Part shown: piece after piece, positions 10,998 through 22,089 of the stretch
Layout of the letters: each line of letters begins with the position of its first letter
How positions within the stretch are numbered: the first letter of the stretch is position 1
Source: Prorocentrum cordatum
Taxonomy: Eukaryota; Sar; Dinophyceae; Prorocentrales; Prorocentraceae
NCBI GenBank assembly: GCA_963575745.1
Contig: CAUYUJ010012725.1
Span: 244,795-293,586, forward strand
Direction: 5' to 3'
DNA length: 48,792 nt
Notes under the pieces: model-generated
What the model saw: the letters and a program-made list of their open reading frames with translations, nothing else
What the model was told of the DNA's origin: nothing
Databases searched by the model: none
Translations under genes and position numbers: made by a program

Positions 10998-11639
10998 TCC
11001 TCGTCTTCGCTCTCGTTCGTGCCGGCCTCGTCCACCACGCTGTCGGCCTTTGGTAGACTTGGCATCGCTCGGACGTGTGCATTTTCCTTCGGCGAGGACC
11101 ATCGAGGAGCATCCTTGATCATTTGGCGAAAAAAACACGCACGACCCCCCCCAAAAAAATAACACAGGGAATGGACGTCCGAGTGATGGCCAGTAGAAGC
11201 TCGGCAGGGGAGAAAGCACACGGACACAATAGATCGTCGCTTCTCGAGAAGTGTGGGAAAAGATTGGAAGTGGTGGGGGAAGGCGAAAGCCCGTAAAAGA
11301 TTTTGGAACATATTGGGGAAGCCTGGGATGTGTGTCTTTATTTTGTGTGTCCCTGGGCCCTGAGAAGCCCCGTGCCGGCCCTGGGGCCGTCAGAGCATTC
11401 CAACGGTCAGGCCCCGCAGTGATTTGGATTTAGGAGCGAGGATAACGAGCAACGAGGAGTGGCAATCAGAGGGGACCAGTGAAGGACGAGGGGAAGGATG
11501 AGGAGGAGGCTGAGGAGAGAGAGGTCGTTCTTCTATTATTTCCAGACGGTACGCGTGTTACCCCCCCCCCCGCCCCCTCCCCCACGTAACGGTGACGCGG
11601 GGAAACCAGCTACAGGCGTGAACGCGGGCAGTTTCCCAT

Positions 11640-11960
11640 AGAGGAGGTGGAGGAGGAGGAGCAGCAGCAGCCAGAGCAGCAGCAGGAGGCGGAGGCGGAG
11701 GCGGAGGAGGAGGAGGAGGAGGAGGAGGAGGAAGAGGAGGGGGAGGGGGAGGAGGAGGAGGAGGAGGAGGATGAGGAGGAGGAGGAGGAGGAGGAGGAGG
11801 AGAGGAGGAGGAGGAAGGGGTGAACGGAGGAGGAACTGTGTAGGAGGTGAGGAAGGGCAAGAGGAGGAGGAGGAGGAGGAGGAGGAGGGGCAGGAGGAGG
11901 AGGAAGGAGGAGGAGGAGGAGGAGGGGGTGAAGAAGGAGTTGGAGGAGGAGGACGCAGAC
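11640..11960 (+). repeat. (GAG)n microsatellite
   Basis: About 300 bp of GAG/GGA units with a few interruptions. The long Pro-, Ser- and Leu-rich frames here are artefacts. Confidence 0.9.
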
Positions 11961-12054
11961 GACGACCGACGGGGTCGGGAGGCCCCGAGAGCTGCACGCA
12001 GACACAGGGGCCTCGTGGGGCACACGATTGGTGCCGCTGATGCTGCGGTAACAG

Positions 12055-12240
12055 GTGGTGTGCAGAAGCGTTGTGGTGCAAGCAGGTATCGGGATGCACG
12101 CAGGGCGAGTTCACACAGATGATTTGGTGCACGCAGGCACGGTGGTGTACACAAGCGTTGCGGTGCATTTGGTTGCTCTTTATACGCGGGCAATGCGGCG
12201 CACGCAAGCGCAATTGTGTACGCAAGCGCAACAATATGAT
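12055..12240 (+). repeat. Degenerate 18 bp minisatellite
   Basis: About ten units of the type GTGYACRCAAGCGTTGYG, strongly diverged but keeping an 18 bp spacing between the GTGCA/GTGTA blocks. Because 18 is a multiple of three, an open - strand frame with CVHH-like peptides crosses it. Confidence 0.55.
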
Positions 12241-12269
12241 TACCATTCTTAATACTATATTATTATTCA

Positions 12270-12284
12270 TTCTACTGTTTCTAT

Positions 12285-12341
<57 letters not shown>

Positions 12342-12643
12342 GACTACTACTACTACTACTACTACTACGACTACTACTTCTACTACTACTACTACGACTA
12401 CTCGTATGATGTATGCTGCTGCTAATACTACTACTACTACCCCTGGTATTGCCATAGCTATTGTTATTTCTATTATTATTTCTAGTATTACTCCGACTAC
12501 TGTTACTACTACTATCACCTTTAAGACCACTGCTACTACAACTGCTACGACTACTACTACTACGGCTACTACTACTACTATTACCACTACTACTATCACG
12601 GCGACGACTACTACTACTACTACTACTACTACGCCTCGTACTT

Positions 12644-12680
<37 letters not shown>

Positions 12681-13140
12681 GCCAGTACTACTACTACTAC
12701 TACTACTACTACTTCGGGGACTAGAACCATCACAGCTACAACATCTACAGCTACTACTACAACTACTACCGCCACCACCACCACCACTACTACTACTACT
12801 ACTGCTACGGCTACTACTACTACTACTACGACTACTACTACTACTACTACTACTACTATGACTACTACTCGTACTACTACTCCTAGGACTATGACTACTA
12901 CCACCATTACTACGACTACGAATATTATTGATACTGTTTTTTCATGTCTACGCACTATTCTGACCACTCGTCCTACCACGACTCCTGCTACTACCATTAT
13001 TTCTACTTCTGTTGTTTTTTATTACTACTACTACTACGACTACCACTACTATGTCTACTACTACTACTACTACTGCTACTACGACTACTACATTGTCTAT
13101 TAGTACTACTACTACGGCTATTGCCACTACTATCATTTTG
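12270..13140 (+). repeat. Long (ACT)n microsatellite
   Basis: About 870 bp dominated by ACT/CTA/TAC units with point changes. All frames are low-complexity Leu, Thr or Tyr runs (Val on the other strand). Confidence 0.95.
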
Positions 13141-13221
13141 TCTACAAAAAGTATCCCAGTGCGACCCTACCTAGAAGTCGAAGCCCCTAGGGAAGCAGCA
13201 TTAGTAGCAACAGTAAAGATA

Positions 13222-13905
13222 CGCTAAAGCTAAGCGAATGCTAAAGCTAAGCTAAAGCTAAGCTAAAGCTAAGCTAAAGCTACGAGAAAGCGAAGCTAAA
13301 GCTAAGCTAAAGCTAAACTAAAGCAAAGCTAAAGCTAAGCGAAAAGCTAAGCTAAAAGCTAAGCTAAAAGCTAAGCTAAAGCTAAGCTAAAGCTAAGCGA
13401 AAAACTAAGCTAAAGTTAAGCTAAAGCCAAGCTGCAGGTCAGCTAAAGCTAAGCTAAAACTAAGCTAAAGCTACGCTAAAGCTCAGCTAAAGCTAAGCTG
13501 CAGGTAAGCTAAAGCTAAGCTAAAGCTAAGCTAAAGCTACGCTAAAGCTAAAGCCAAGCGAATGCTAAGCTAAAGCTCAGCTAAAGCTAAGATAAAACTA
13601 AGCTAACGCTAAGCTAAAACTAAGCTAACGCTAAGCTAAAGCTAAGCTAAAGCTAAGCTAAAGCGAAGCTAAAGCTAAGCTAAAACTCAGCAAAAGCTAA
13701 GCTAAAGCTAAGCTAAAGCTAAGCTAAAGCTAAGCTAAAGCTAAGCTAAACCTAAGCTACAGCTAGGCGAAAGCTAAAAGAATGCTAAACTAAAGCTCAG
13801 GTAAATCTAAGCTAGAGCTAAGCTAAAGCTAAGCTAAGATGAGATAAGCTAAGCTAAGCTATGCTAAGCTAAGATGAGATAAGCAACGCTAAGCTAAGGG
13901 GACGT
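13222..13905 (+). repeat. 11 bp minisatellite GCTAAAGCTAA
   Basis: About 60 units of GCTAAA+GCTAA with scattered substitutions (AAGCG, GCTGCAGG, AAACT). At the right end the unit changes to GCTAAGATGAGATAA. No frame remains open across it. Confidence 0.95.
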
Positions 13906-14154
13906 ACCTGGGGGAACCGCGGGGCGGGGACTGGGGGAACCGCCCGGGGCGCTGTGCACTGCCCGGCCCCTTTAAGCTAAGAGAGTAAGAACCCTCTAGG
14001 CAGAGCCTAGGTAGGGAACTAGTGCTACTACTACAACTGGTTTATCTTAACTCCTTACTTCTACTAAGTGCCACTATAACGACTATACTTTTTCGACTGC
14101 TATCCGTAGTATCGCCACTTCTATTTTTATTACTACTACTACGGCCACGACGGT

Positions 14155-14157
14155 GAC

Positions 14158-14206
<49 letters not shown>

Positions 14207-14318
14207 GACTACTACTACTACTACGACTACTACTACGACTCCTAGTACTTCTGCTACTATTACTCTTATGTTTGCTACTACTACGACTACTACTATTACG
14301 ACTACAACTACAACTACA

Positions 14319-14355
<37 letters not shown>

Positions 14356-14360
14356 TCTTC
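14155..14360 (+). repeat. (ACT)n microsatellite, second block
   Basis: The same trinucleotide as 12270-13140, separated from it by the 11 bp minisatellite and a GC-rich spacer (13905-14040). The 11 bp array may have inserted into, or grown within, a single ACT block. Confidence 0.9.
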
Positions 14361-14399
14361 CCCCCTTCCCGCCACACCGCAACAAGCGGTACCCCCCCC

Positions 14400-15600
14400 C
14401 CCTAGGAAAAATGAGCAGTAGTCTCATACGGATTCATGATGAGGTGGGGTATCACTACAAATATCAAGTGTTACGGTTAACGTCAGGACCTCATGGCCAC
14501 GCCAATGATCAATCGGTCGATTCATGCCCGGCCTCGTGGTCACCCTTGCTTGTGCGGCATCGTCGTCCTCTTCTTCTCTCCTTCTCTCCTCTCCACAGAT
14601 ATTCCCCTTACTGCTGGCATCGTTTTCGTCTTCTCTCCTCATCGGGGTGGTCCTCGTCATCACCGTCCTCCTCATCCTCACCCTCCTTCTTGGCCGCGTT
14701 CTCCGCAACAATTGTCCTCGCCCTTTTTCGATGACCTCGACGTCCTCATCGGATCCTTCATACTCCTGTTCGTACTCCTCTTCTTCATCCTACTCATCCG
14801 CCCGCCTTTCTTTCGGTCCCGACATTGTGGGCACGTGCGCGGCAGTATACCCGCACGCGCTCTACTTGTGCCAAAGTTTCGGTCTCCATAGGTGAGCGTT
14901 TATGCAGACGTGATGCGTCCAGGAGGGATGCGGTGATATTGCGCCCTGTCTCCGCATTGTGCAGTTCAGGCAGCAGAAGCCCATCGGTTTCCTGTTCACA
15001 CGTCAAGAGTGGCACGCAGGGCCAGGACAGGAAGCAACCGAGCGTGCGATGCTCACTGAGGTACGAAGTGAAAGGCGTGGCGCTGAGACGCGACATCATC
15101 GCTATGGTCTGCGAGTGCTCCACTTTCACCTCTTGTGTCCTTTTTCTTATGTTGCGTCATGTTGCCAACGCGTGATCTTGGTCGGAGAGAACCGCAAGTT
15201 TCCTGGAACATGCTGCCACTTGCGCCGCCCCTTCGCCAGGATGTTGGAAAGCACCGCACCCCTTCGCCGATGCATCACGGACCTGTTCTGTGGTTCTTCT
15301 GGTTGTCGGCTGTGGGGTATGGTCGGACACTCGTAGTCAGCGTGTCGTTTTGCCAGTTCTTGCCCACCACGCTTCGGCGCGACACGGCAACCACTTCCAA
15401 TTCCCAAGCATCAGCGTTCCGAGCATTTCCCAGTCTCCCGCGGAGCGGAGCTACATGCCAGCCGCTTCTAGGGCAAAGCGTGTCGCCGGGGCCACCGCCG
15501 CGACACGCCAAGCAAACGTTCCCGACCGTCGGAGGAGGCGAAGGTCCAGGGAGGAGACTGACTATGATTTGAGATGAGCGACTTGGTGGCTAGTGCGATG
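14400..15600 (-). pseudogene. Possible decayed - strand coding region
   Basis: Several - strand frames in a row look protein-like but are separated by stops and frame changes. About 15275-15500 holds ARNADAWELEVVAV; about 15147-15290 holds LSNILAKGRRKWQHV; 14794-15129 is 111 codons. Composition is balanced, unlike the neighbouring arrays. I do not recognise the family. A coincidental set of open frames is a real alternative. Confidence 0.25.
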
Positions 15601-15916
15601 GTGGTTATTGGTGCGTACATTCGCAGGTAGAGGTTATCCGAACAGTCCAAACCACCGTTCTGTAGTCTACATGGTGGTTGGCCGGGCGTGCAGGCAGTCT
15701 ACGCAGGACCCCCGTCCCGCTAAGCACTGTCTGGGACTACGAGGTCGTGGTTCTGGATTTTGGTTTCATATCTCCGCAGACAGTGCTTGGGCTTTGGGAT
15801 TCCCATCTCATGGCCTTCTCCGAGGCGGGAATTTATACATGACCACCGCCTGGAGGGTCAGTTTTCGGAGCCTCGGCAGGCGATGCATATGGACATATTC
15901 GGGCCCCCGGTGGCCG

Positions 15917-15920
<4 letters not shown>

Positions 15921-15955
<35 letters not shown>
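15921..15955 (+). repeat. (TA)n microsatellite
   Basis: An uninterrupted ATATAT run that opens copy 1 of the GGCCTCTTGG array family. A second TA run stands in the same place at about 25015-25040. Confidence 0.95.
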
Positions 15956-15956
<1 letters not shown>

Positions 15957-16340
15957 ATATCCACCGGCCGCTGGGGCACCAGGACGTCGGTTCCTGGGCC
16001 TTCAGCCCATCTTGCCACTATGCCTGTGTTGCGGGCCACAAGCCCTTAGCATGTTCGTTGGGATGTCGCGGGAGGCATCTCGTGGGCCTCTTGGAGGCCG
16101 TTTTGAAGCCGTTCGGAGTCCGTTTCAGGGTTTCCTCGGGCGTCTTCGTGGCCTCTTGGGAATCTCGTTGGACATCTTGGGGTCTTTGGGGGCCTTCTTG
16201 GGGGCCTCATGGGGCAGAAAACTCTGATGTTCGATTCGTTTTCCCCATCTTGGACCCTTCTTGGGGTTGTCTCTGGGCCCTATGGGGCCGGGATGGGCGC
16301 CTCTGGGGCTGGGGGCCGTTTTGCGGCCCTCTTGGACCCG
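15956..16340 (+). repeat. GGCCTCTTGGGGCC-type array, copy 1
   Basis: A leader follows the TA run: CCTTCAGCCCATCTTGCCAC, then TTGCGGGCCACAAGCC, then ATGTTCGTTGGGAT. Loose tandem units built on (T/C)CTTGGGGGCC follow. The same leader and array occur at 25040-25620, and array-only versions at 46190-46540 and 46650-47040. Confidence 0.65.
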
Positions 16341-16516
16341 AAATAGTGACGCGAGAAGCCGCGACGAGCCCCGGACGAGCCGCGTCCAGCCCACGAAGAT
16401 CTGGCAACCTGAGGCCCCTGCCCCTCAAGAACTCTGCGGGGGTGAGGACAGGCGTAGAGGATTACGCAGGCCAAGGACCTGAGGGCACCCCCCGCGCCCA
16501 GCAGCACGGTGGCAGG

Positions 16517-16742
16517 GCTCGGTTCGATTCCTCCGGTTCGGTTCGATTCGATTCCGATGGATTCCGACTCCGATTCGATTGGATCGCGGATTCCGATGTG
16601 GATTCCGACTCCTCCATGAGGCTTTGCCATTCTGCGGATTCCCGCCGATTCGACTCCTCCCGACTCGGCCGCCAACTTCCGCCGGTCCGATTCGTTTCGA
16701 TTGCAGGTCCGACTTATCGATTCGATTCTGGGCTCTCCTGCG
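16517..16742 (+). repeat. ~230 bp dispersed repeat (GATTCGATTCGATT), copy 2
   Basis: Aligns with 10770-10997 from GCTCGGTTCGATTCCTCCGG through CGATTGCAGGTCCGACTTA to TCTGGGCTCTCCTGC. Confidence 0.75.
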
Positions 16743-16919
16743 GTGGCGGATTCAGGAGCTGGGCTTGCGGACTGCTCTGGCCGCCGTGCGGCCGCCTCGT
16801 CGCCGCCCGCCGCCCGCCGCCAGCGCCCGCGGGCCGCTCTGGGGCCGCTGTGTGGTGTGGCGGGCCCGGCGCCGCCGCGGCGCCGCCGCGGCGCCGCCCA
16901 TCGCCTGGGCCTGCTCAGG

Positions 16920-17480
16920 CCGCCACGCACTGCTCTGCATTGTTGTGCACGGCTTTGCATCGCGTTGCACTGTTCTGCGCTGCTCTTGCTTGCTTTGCAC
17001 TGCGTTGCGTCGCTGCGCCTTGTTATTGACATTGCTTGGCATTGTGGTTGTGCTTTGCATCGCTCTGCACTATGTGCAATGCGTTGCGCTGCTTTGCGTT
17101 GCTTTGCATTCCTGTGCATCGCATTGCGTTGCTTCGTATTGCCTTGCATTGTTTTGCATTCATTCGCATTAATTTGCTTTGCATTGCTTAGCATTGCGTT
17201 GCGTGTTACTTCGTTGCGTTGCTTTACATTGCGTTGCATTGGTTTGCATTGCGTTGCGCTTCGGTACTTTGCATTACGTGGCATTTCGTTCCATTGTATC
17301 TTTTTCATTGCATTGGTTCGCGTTGATTTGCATTATCTTGTATTGCTCTGCGCTGCCTTGAATTGCTTCGCCTTTCCTTACATTGTTTTCAGTTTCTTGT
17401 TGGTGATGGGCATTGCTGTGCATTGTTGTTTTCCTTGTTTATATTGCATTGTTTGCATTGCTTTGCGCCAGGTAGGTACA
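16920..17480 (+). repeat. TTGCR pentamer-rich tract
   Basis: About 560 bp of TTGCATTGCGTTGCTTTGC-like sequence: a degenerate 5 bp repeat with strong T and G strand bias. A Cys/Leu/Ala-rich + frame stays open here by composition alone. Confidence 0.85.
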
Positions 17481-17574
17481 ATTGCACCAGATTGATGCTC
17501 CTTTCTAACAAAGTATTCGGATGACCCCCCCCCCCGGATTCAACCGCTCACCTTTTCGTATTGCAATTAACACA

Positions 17575-18730
17575 TGATTCTGCCCCATCGTACATTCCAA
17601 AATATGAATTCAGGTCATCCCAGCCAACCCGGTAACGACCCCCCTCATCCTCTGCCACAAAATATGCGTGGCCTCTCGTCTATCAGAAATCCGAAGTATT
17701 CAAGAATCCTTTGCGACAAATGGGACGGCGTGCACACACGCGCGCCGTCGTGCGCGTAATCCGGAATATTTTAAATTTTAAGGTTTCGCCAGGATTTCAA
17801 TATCGAGTGCCCCGAAAACACAACAATCAGAGTTAAAAGCTGCGCTCGCGCTCTTGCGAGGTCTTGAGAACATTTTCGGTTGTGTCCATATTGTCATAAC
17901 GCGCTACCAAATGGGCGTCTGTTGCGCGCATGTCGAAATCGTTTGAACGCCCTTGCGCGCGTGCTGTCGCAATAATCCCTTGCAAAGCCTGGGACGAAGT
18001 GCGCACGCTCACGTCGCCGCGCGCGCATGCCGAAATCCTTCAGAACCTTGGGCTTCGGAAAGATATCGAAATCTAGTATCTCGAAAACATACAAAATCAC
18101 ATGGTTTTGCAACATCAGTTTCCGAGAATTCACAGCTGCGCCCGTGCAAATTCTCAAGGTAATCATTGCTCTTTTCACAAGTCTTTAAATTCTGCCAAAC
18201 GGCATTACGCTCCTGTCGACATCATTCGAACGCCCTATCGCGCGTGCTGGGCGGCACGGGCCGTATCAAATAATACCATGCGGGTATCTCTCTCGCGCGT
18301 CGGCCGCGCGCGCATGTCGACCTCTTTCAAAACCTTCATCACCGACACAGTGGCGCCGTCTGCGTCGTCGGCGTGATCAGCATCGGTGCCGTCACTGGCC
18401 GTTCCGTCGCCGTTGTCATCATCGTCACCAACGTCGCTATTATCATTTTCGTGTTAACCGTTGTCGACGTTGCCATGGTACCGTGCCCGCCCAAGTGGCC
18501 TACTCGCACTGAGGTGTCTGCTGGGAAGTGTCCGGAGGTCAGCGCCACCGCGGCCGCGCTGGTCGCGCCAAACTAGCTGGCCGCTGCCCGCGCGAGCATG
18601 CGCTGGCTAGCGTGGCCGTACAGATTCACCAGCCAGCGCCATGCACCCATCGCAATCGCTGCCGCATGTGTTTTGCAAAACATGTTGCGGGTGGTTGGGT
18701 GGGATCATTGCGCGAGCAGTGGGGTTGACA
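17575..18730 (+). repeat. Satellite block A (three ~270-285 bp monomers plus tail)
   Basis: Monomers are marked by a GACG(A/G)(A/C)GTGC...CGCGCGYCG-CGCGCG...CCGAAATCC signature near 17740, 18011 and 18294. The block ends with a GTCATCATCGTC stretch and a TTTTGCAAA...GGGTGGTTGGGTGGGAT tail. The whole order recurs in block B. Confidence 0.75.
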
Positions 18731-19044
18731 ATTGCGAGTTCCGCAAGTGAGTTTTCCTTTCTGAATAGACTTTACCCCCCCTTCCCAGGACTATCCCATC
18801 CCATGTTCGTCGGGACTCAAGAGAAGGGGGTCAATGCAAACGGGGGTCAGCCAGAGCTGCGAAGACCACCTTTGGCTGACCCGGGTTAGCGAGCCGCTCG
18901 TGGCCGCGAGGCGGCCGCTCATATTGGCTGACCCGGGTCTGCGAAGCCCTGGATTGCAGTTTGCTTCCTGTATTGCAGTTTTTTTGTTTCCTTTTGGCCC
19001 AGGTCTGGATTGACCTGGGTCAGAAGATCCCCGGCTTCGTATTG
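18731..19044. other. Spacer between satellite blocks
   Basis: About 310 bp, with a short repeated TTGGCTGACCCGGGT motif at about 18870-18890 and 18924-18938. No gene seen. Confidence 0.4.
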
Positions 19045-20250
19045 GAATGTAAGTATGAGTCTGCCCCATCGTCCATCCGAAATCAAATTTACACCGTACC
19101 AGGGGTGCCGGTATCGCTTCCCCCCGCCATCCTATGCACACCAAAAATATGTGCGCGCACTCGTTCACCAGCAATCATATTTTTTAAGAGTCCCTTGCGC
19201 AACATGAGGCGAAGTTCGCGCGCGCGTCGTCGCGCGCGGGTGCCGAAATCCTTCAACACCTTCGGTTTCGGAAGGATTGCAGAATCGAGTCTCCAACACA
19301 TTTTGTTTTTTTTAAAAGGTTTCATTCCACGGATTTGCAAAACAAAACTTGTGCGCGCGTTCTTCCGAATTCTTCAAAGAAAGCAATTCGTTCTTCAACC
19401 TTTCAGGACAAGCTACCAGACGGGCTTCGCGCGCGCATGTCGAAATCTTTCGGACGCCGTTGCGAGCGTGCCGTCGCGAGAATCCTTATGGGCAAAAGGG
19501 ACGAAGTGCAAGCGAGCGCGTCGTCGCGCGCGTATTCTGAATTCTTTCAATAAAGAGCATTCGGCTTCGTAGCGGTTTCGAAACCGAGCGCCCACAAAAA
19601 CATACAAACACACATGGTTTCGCAACATCAGTTTCCATTTCACACGTGCGTTCGCGCTGTTCCGAAGTTCTGGGGAAACCATCGGTTTTTCAACAACGTC
19701 ATGGCATTATGCCAAGCGGGCCTCTCGCGTCGCATGCCGACATCATTCGCACGCCCTTGCGCGCGTGCTGGGGGGGGGAAGGGCACGATCCGTGTCAAAT
19801 AAAATCATTCGGGCTACTCTCGCGCGTCTGCCGCGCGCAGGTCGAACACTTCCTGAAACCATCATCACCGATGCGAGGACGCCGTCATCGTCGTCGGCGT
19901 GATCACCATCGTCGCCCGCACTGGCCGCGCTTTCGTGGTTGTCGACATCGCCACCAGTATCGCTACTATCATCATCGTGCCTACCGTCGTCGGCGCTGCA
20001 ATGATACCGCTCCCGCCCAAGTCGCCGACTCGCAGTGAAGTGCCTGTTGGGATTTGCCCAGCTGTCAATGCCACCACCGCGTCCGCGTCGGTCGCTAAAC
20101 ACGCTGGCTGCTGCGCGCGCGTGTTTGTTGGGGTGGCGCGGCCGCAGAGATGCACCAACCAACGCCAAGCATGCATCGCAATCTCCACCGCATGGGTTTT
20201 GCAAACCAAGTTGCGGGTGGGTGGGTGGGATGTTTTCACACGCGTGGGAT
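19045..20250 (+). repeat. Satellite block B
   Basis: The same three-monomer structure as block A, with signatures near 19217, 19515 and 19810 (spacing ~295 bp), the GTCATCGTCGTCGGCGTGATCA stretch and the GCGGGTGGGTGGGTGGGAT tail. The offset from block A is about 1.48-1.53 kb. Confidence 0.75.
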
Positions 20251-20259
20251 GTGTCAAGT

Positions 20260-21560
20260 CGTTTGTTAAACACAAACGCACCATTCACAATTCATCATTC
20301 TGATTGCACCACGCAGATTGCGCTTCGTGGATAACACGAGACCAATGTGCGGGTTCCACCTTGGCTAAAATTTGAGTGCCCCAATTGTTCTCGCACAATG
20401 GCTCAACCACCAGCGCCCCGCATTATTGGGGAAATCCGAAATCATGAAAAAGGAAGCTTCTACAGTGAAAGGAGCGTGTCTCAGGGTTCAGAATGCGAGC
20501 GCGGTGTCCAGCCGCGTGTTGTCGCATGCCTCGAAATTTTGGGCGGCAGCGGGGGCCACCCAACCAGCGTTCGCTGGCAAATCTGGAGGGGTCGATCGCC
20601 ATGAACGGAACGGGTCTTGAGGGAACCGGGTCCGGAGGTTTTTGTTCATCTGTCTTCGTCCCTGCGGGCCCCCACGGGGCTCGGACTGTCAACCAACGGC
20701 TTAGGATGAGGGGGTGGTCCCGGCGGAAAACCCTTCGTGCCAAGATGTGGAGGAGAGGTCGAGCGAGGAGGGCCGCGGGGCGCGAGCGCTGGCGGGGAAG
20801 TGCCCCGAGGGCGGGGCGTGCCCCGGGGGGCATGCAGAGGGCAGCAGGCACGAGGTACTCGATCTACGTCTACACCTGCGACAAGCTCCGGGTGATCCTG
20901 CACCTGACGACCAAGGACAACAACAGAGGCTGGCCAAGGGACCGGGGCACGGAGTCCGAAGCGGGGGCGGGAGCCGAGTGGAGAGGGGGAGGAATCACCG
21001 GCCTGGACCACAGCCCTGCCTTTGATGCCTGGCACCACCTTATCGCAATGCCGATCCTAGGCATCCCTAAGATTGTCATCGCCCTTGGATTGTGTCGACC
21101 TTAGGCATCGGGAATGCTTCGGGGCTGGCGGATAAAGGGGTCGAAGGGGGGGAGGCCAGGAGCAATGTGTGAGGCAGGGGGAATGCTCGGGTGAGTGGTA
21201 ATGGGGGGTCTACAACTAGGGGGTGAAAGCAACAGCACCTTTGGCACACTTTCGCGACCCTTCAGCGGCCCTTTGTTGCTTTACACCTTTTTGATTATGT
21301 TCGGCGCGGGGACTGCGCCAGTGGTTCACTGCGCAGTGGAACTCACGCGCGCGAAGCATCTGGCATTCTCCGGCTGATGGACGGTGGGTGGACAAAACGT
21401 GTCCACACCGATCGCGGCAGTTTGATACGACATCGAGTTGCGTCGAATAAATATCCATCGCCCCCGCCCCCCCAACCCAAAGTTGACGGGGTTGGGTGCG
21501 AGGCACCGCGCGGGGGACAAAATATGAACACTTCAACATTGGATTTTGGGTAAGGGGGGG
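20260..21560. other. No intact gene; one possible orphan exon
   Basis: Mostly GC-rich anonymous sequence. At 20848-20926 (+) a short stretch between CAG| and an AG has strong G/C preference at third positions and encodes YSIYVYTCDKL followed by RVILHLTTKDNN. This looks like an isolated exon, but no partner exon was found and I do not recognise it. Confidence 0.3.
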
Positions 21561-21568
21561 CGAGCCAC

Positions 21569-22087
21569 ATGGATCTTGCAAGCATCGTTGCCATCATGCC
21601 TGATTATCTTCACGCCGTCGGTGTGGACACTTTTTGTCCGGGCACCGGAGCAACGTCAGACCCCGCTGCGCGGCGACGCCCGGGCCGCGTGCGCGCGGCC
21701 GCCGTGCTCCGCCAAGCAGTGGATGCAGCTTGGGCCGACTTCGCCGAGTGCAGTGCAGCACTGGGCCCCGTGAGGCACACTCTCGATCCACTGTTGGACC
21801 CACCGCGGCAGTGCAGGGACACATCTCCGAATGAAAAATTGAAAAATAGCGAAAAGTGTAAACAAGTTTTACAACATTGGGACCATACTCAGAAGTCAGA
21901 TAAAGATATTTACCAAATTATTAGTCAACACTTTAACTTGGGCCTTCCGTGCACTGCCACTTTTGCCCGCCGGCGCTGCGCATCACGGCGTGCGAGCGGG
22001 AGGTTGCCGCTCGCGCGACGAGCGCGGCGCCACTCCCATGGTCACGTCAGGAGCTCCGACGCAGGCGTGGGGAGAGCCGGCGTCTGA
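21569..22087 (+). CDS. Hypothetical 172-codon ORF with an AT-rich middle
   Basis: ATG at 21569, stop at 22085-22087. I do not recognise the protein. It starts MDLASIVAIMPDYL. The first ~85 residues are encoded by GC-rich sequence with many Ala and Arg. Residues ~88-128 come from a strikingly AT-rich stretch (21830-21945) rich in Lys, Gln, Asp and Ile (for example KCKQVLQHWDHTQKSDKD). The rest returns to Arg-rich, GC-rich sequence. The sharp composition change inside one frame could mean an inserted fragment or a chance open frame. No neighbouring exon could be joined, and there is no signal peptide or membrane segment. Existence as a gene is doubtful. Confidence 0.25.
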   Translation: MDLASIVAIMPDYLHAVGVDTFCPGTGATSDPAARRRPGRVRAAAVLRQAVDAAWADFAECSAALGPVRHTLDPLLDPPRQCRDTSPNEKLKNSEKCKQVLQHWDHTQKSDKDIYQIISQHFNLGLPCTATFARRRCASRRASGRLPLARRARRHSHGHVRSSDAGVGRAGV

Positions 22088-22089
22088 CA

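Noticed and set aside
10256-11311. 351-codon - strand ORF
   Set aside because: Contains CA, CTC and GATTCG repeats; no domain, no codon signal.
12859-13140. Tyr/Thr-rich ORFs in the ACT block
   Set aside because: Trinucleotide repeat artefact.
15593-17029. 478-codon + strand ORF
   Set aside because: It passes through a TA microsatellite, a GGCCTCTTGG array, the 230 bp dispersed repeat and a TTGC tract. It is a chain of repeats.
16701-17495. 264-codon Cys/Leu/Ala-rich ORF
   Set aside because: Encoded by the TTGCR pentamer tract; composition alone keeps it open.
20388-20403. ATGGCTCAAC as a DinoSL relic
   Set aside because: Only the last eight or nine bases agree and the upstream half does not match.
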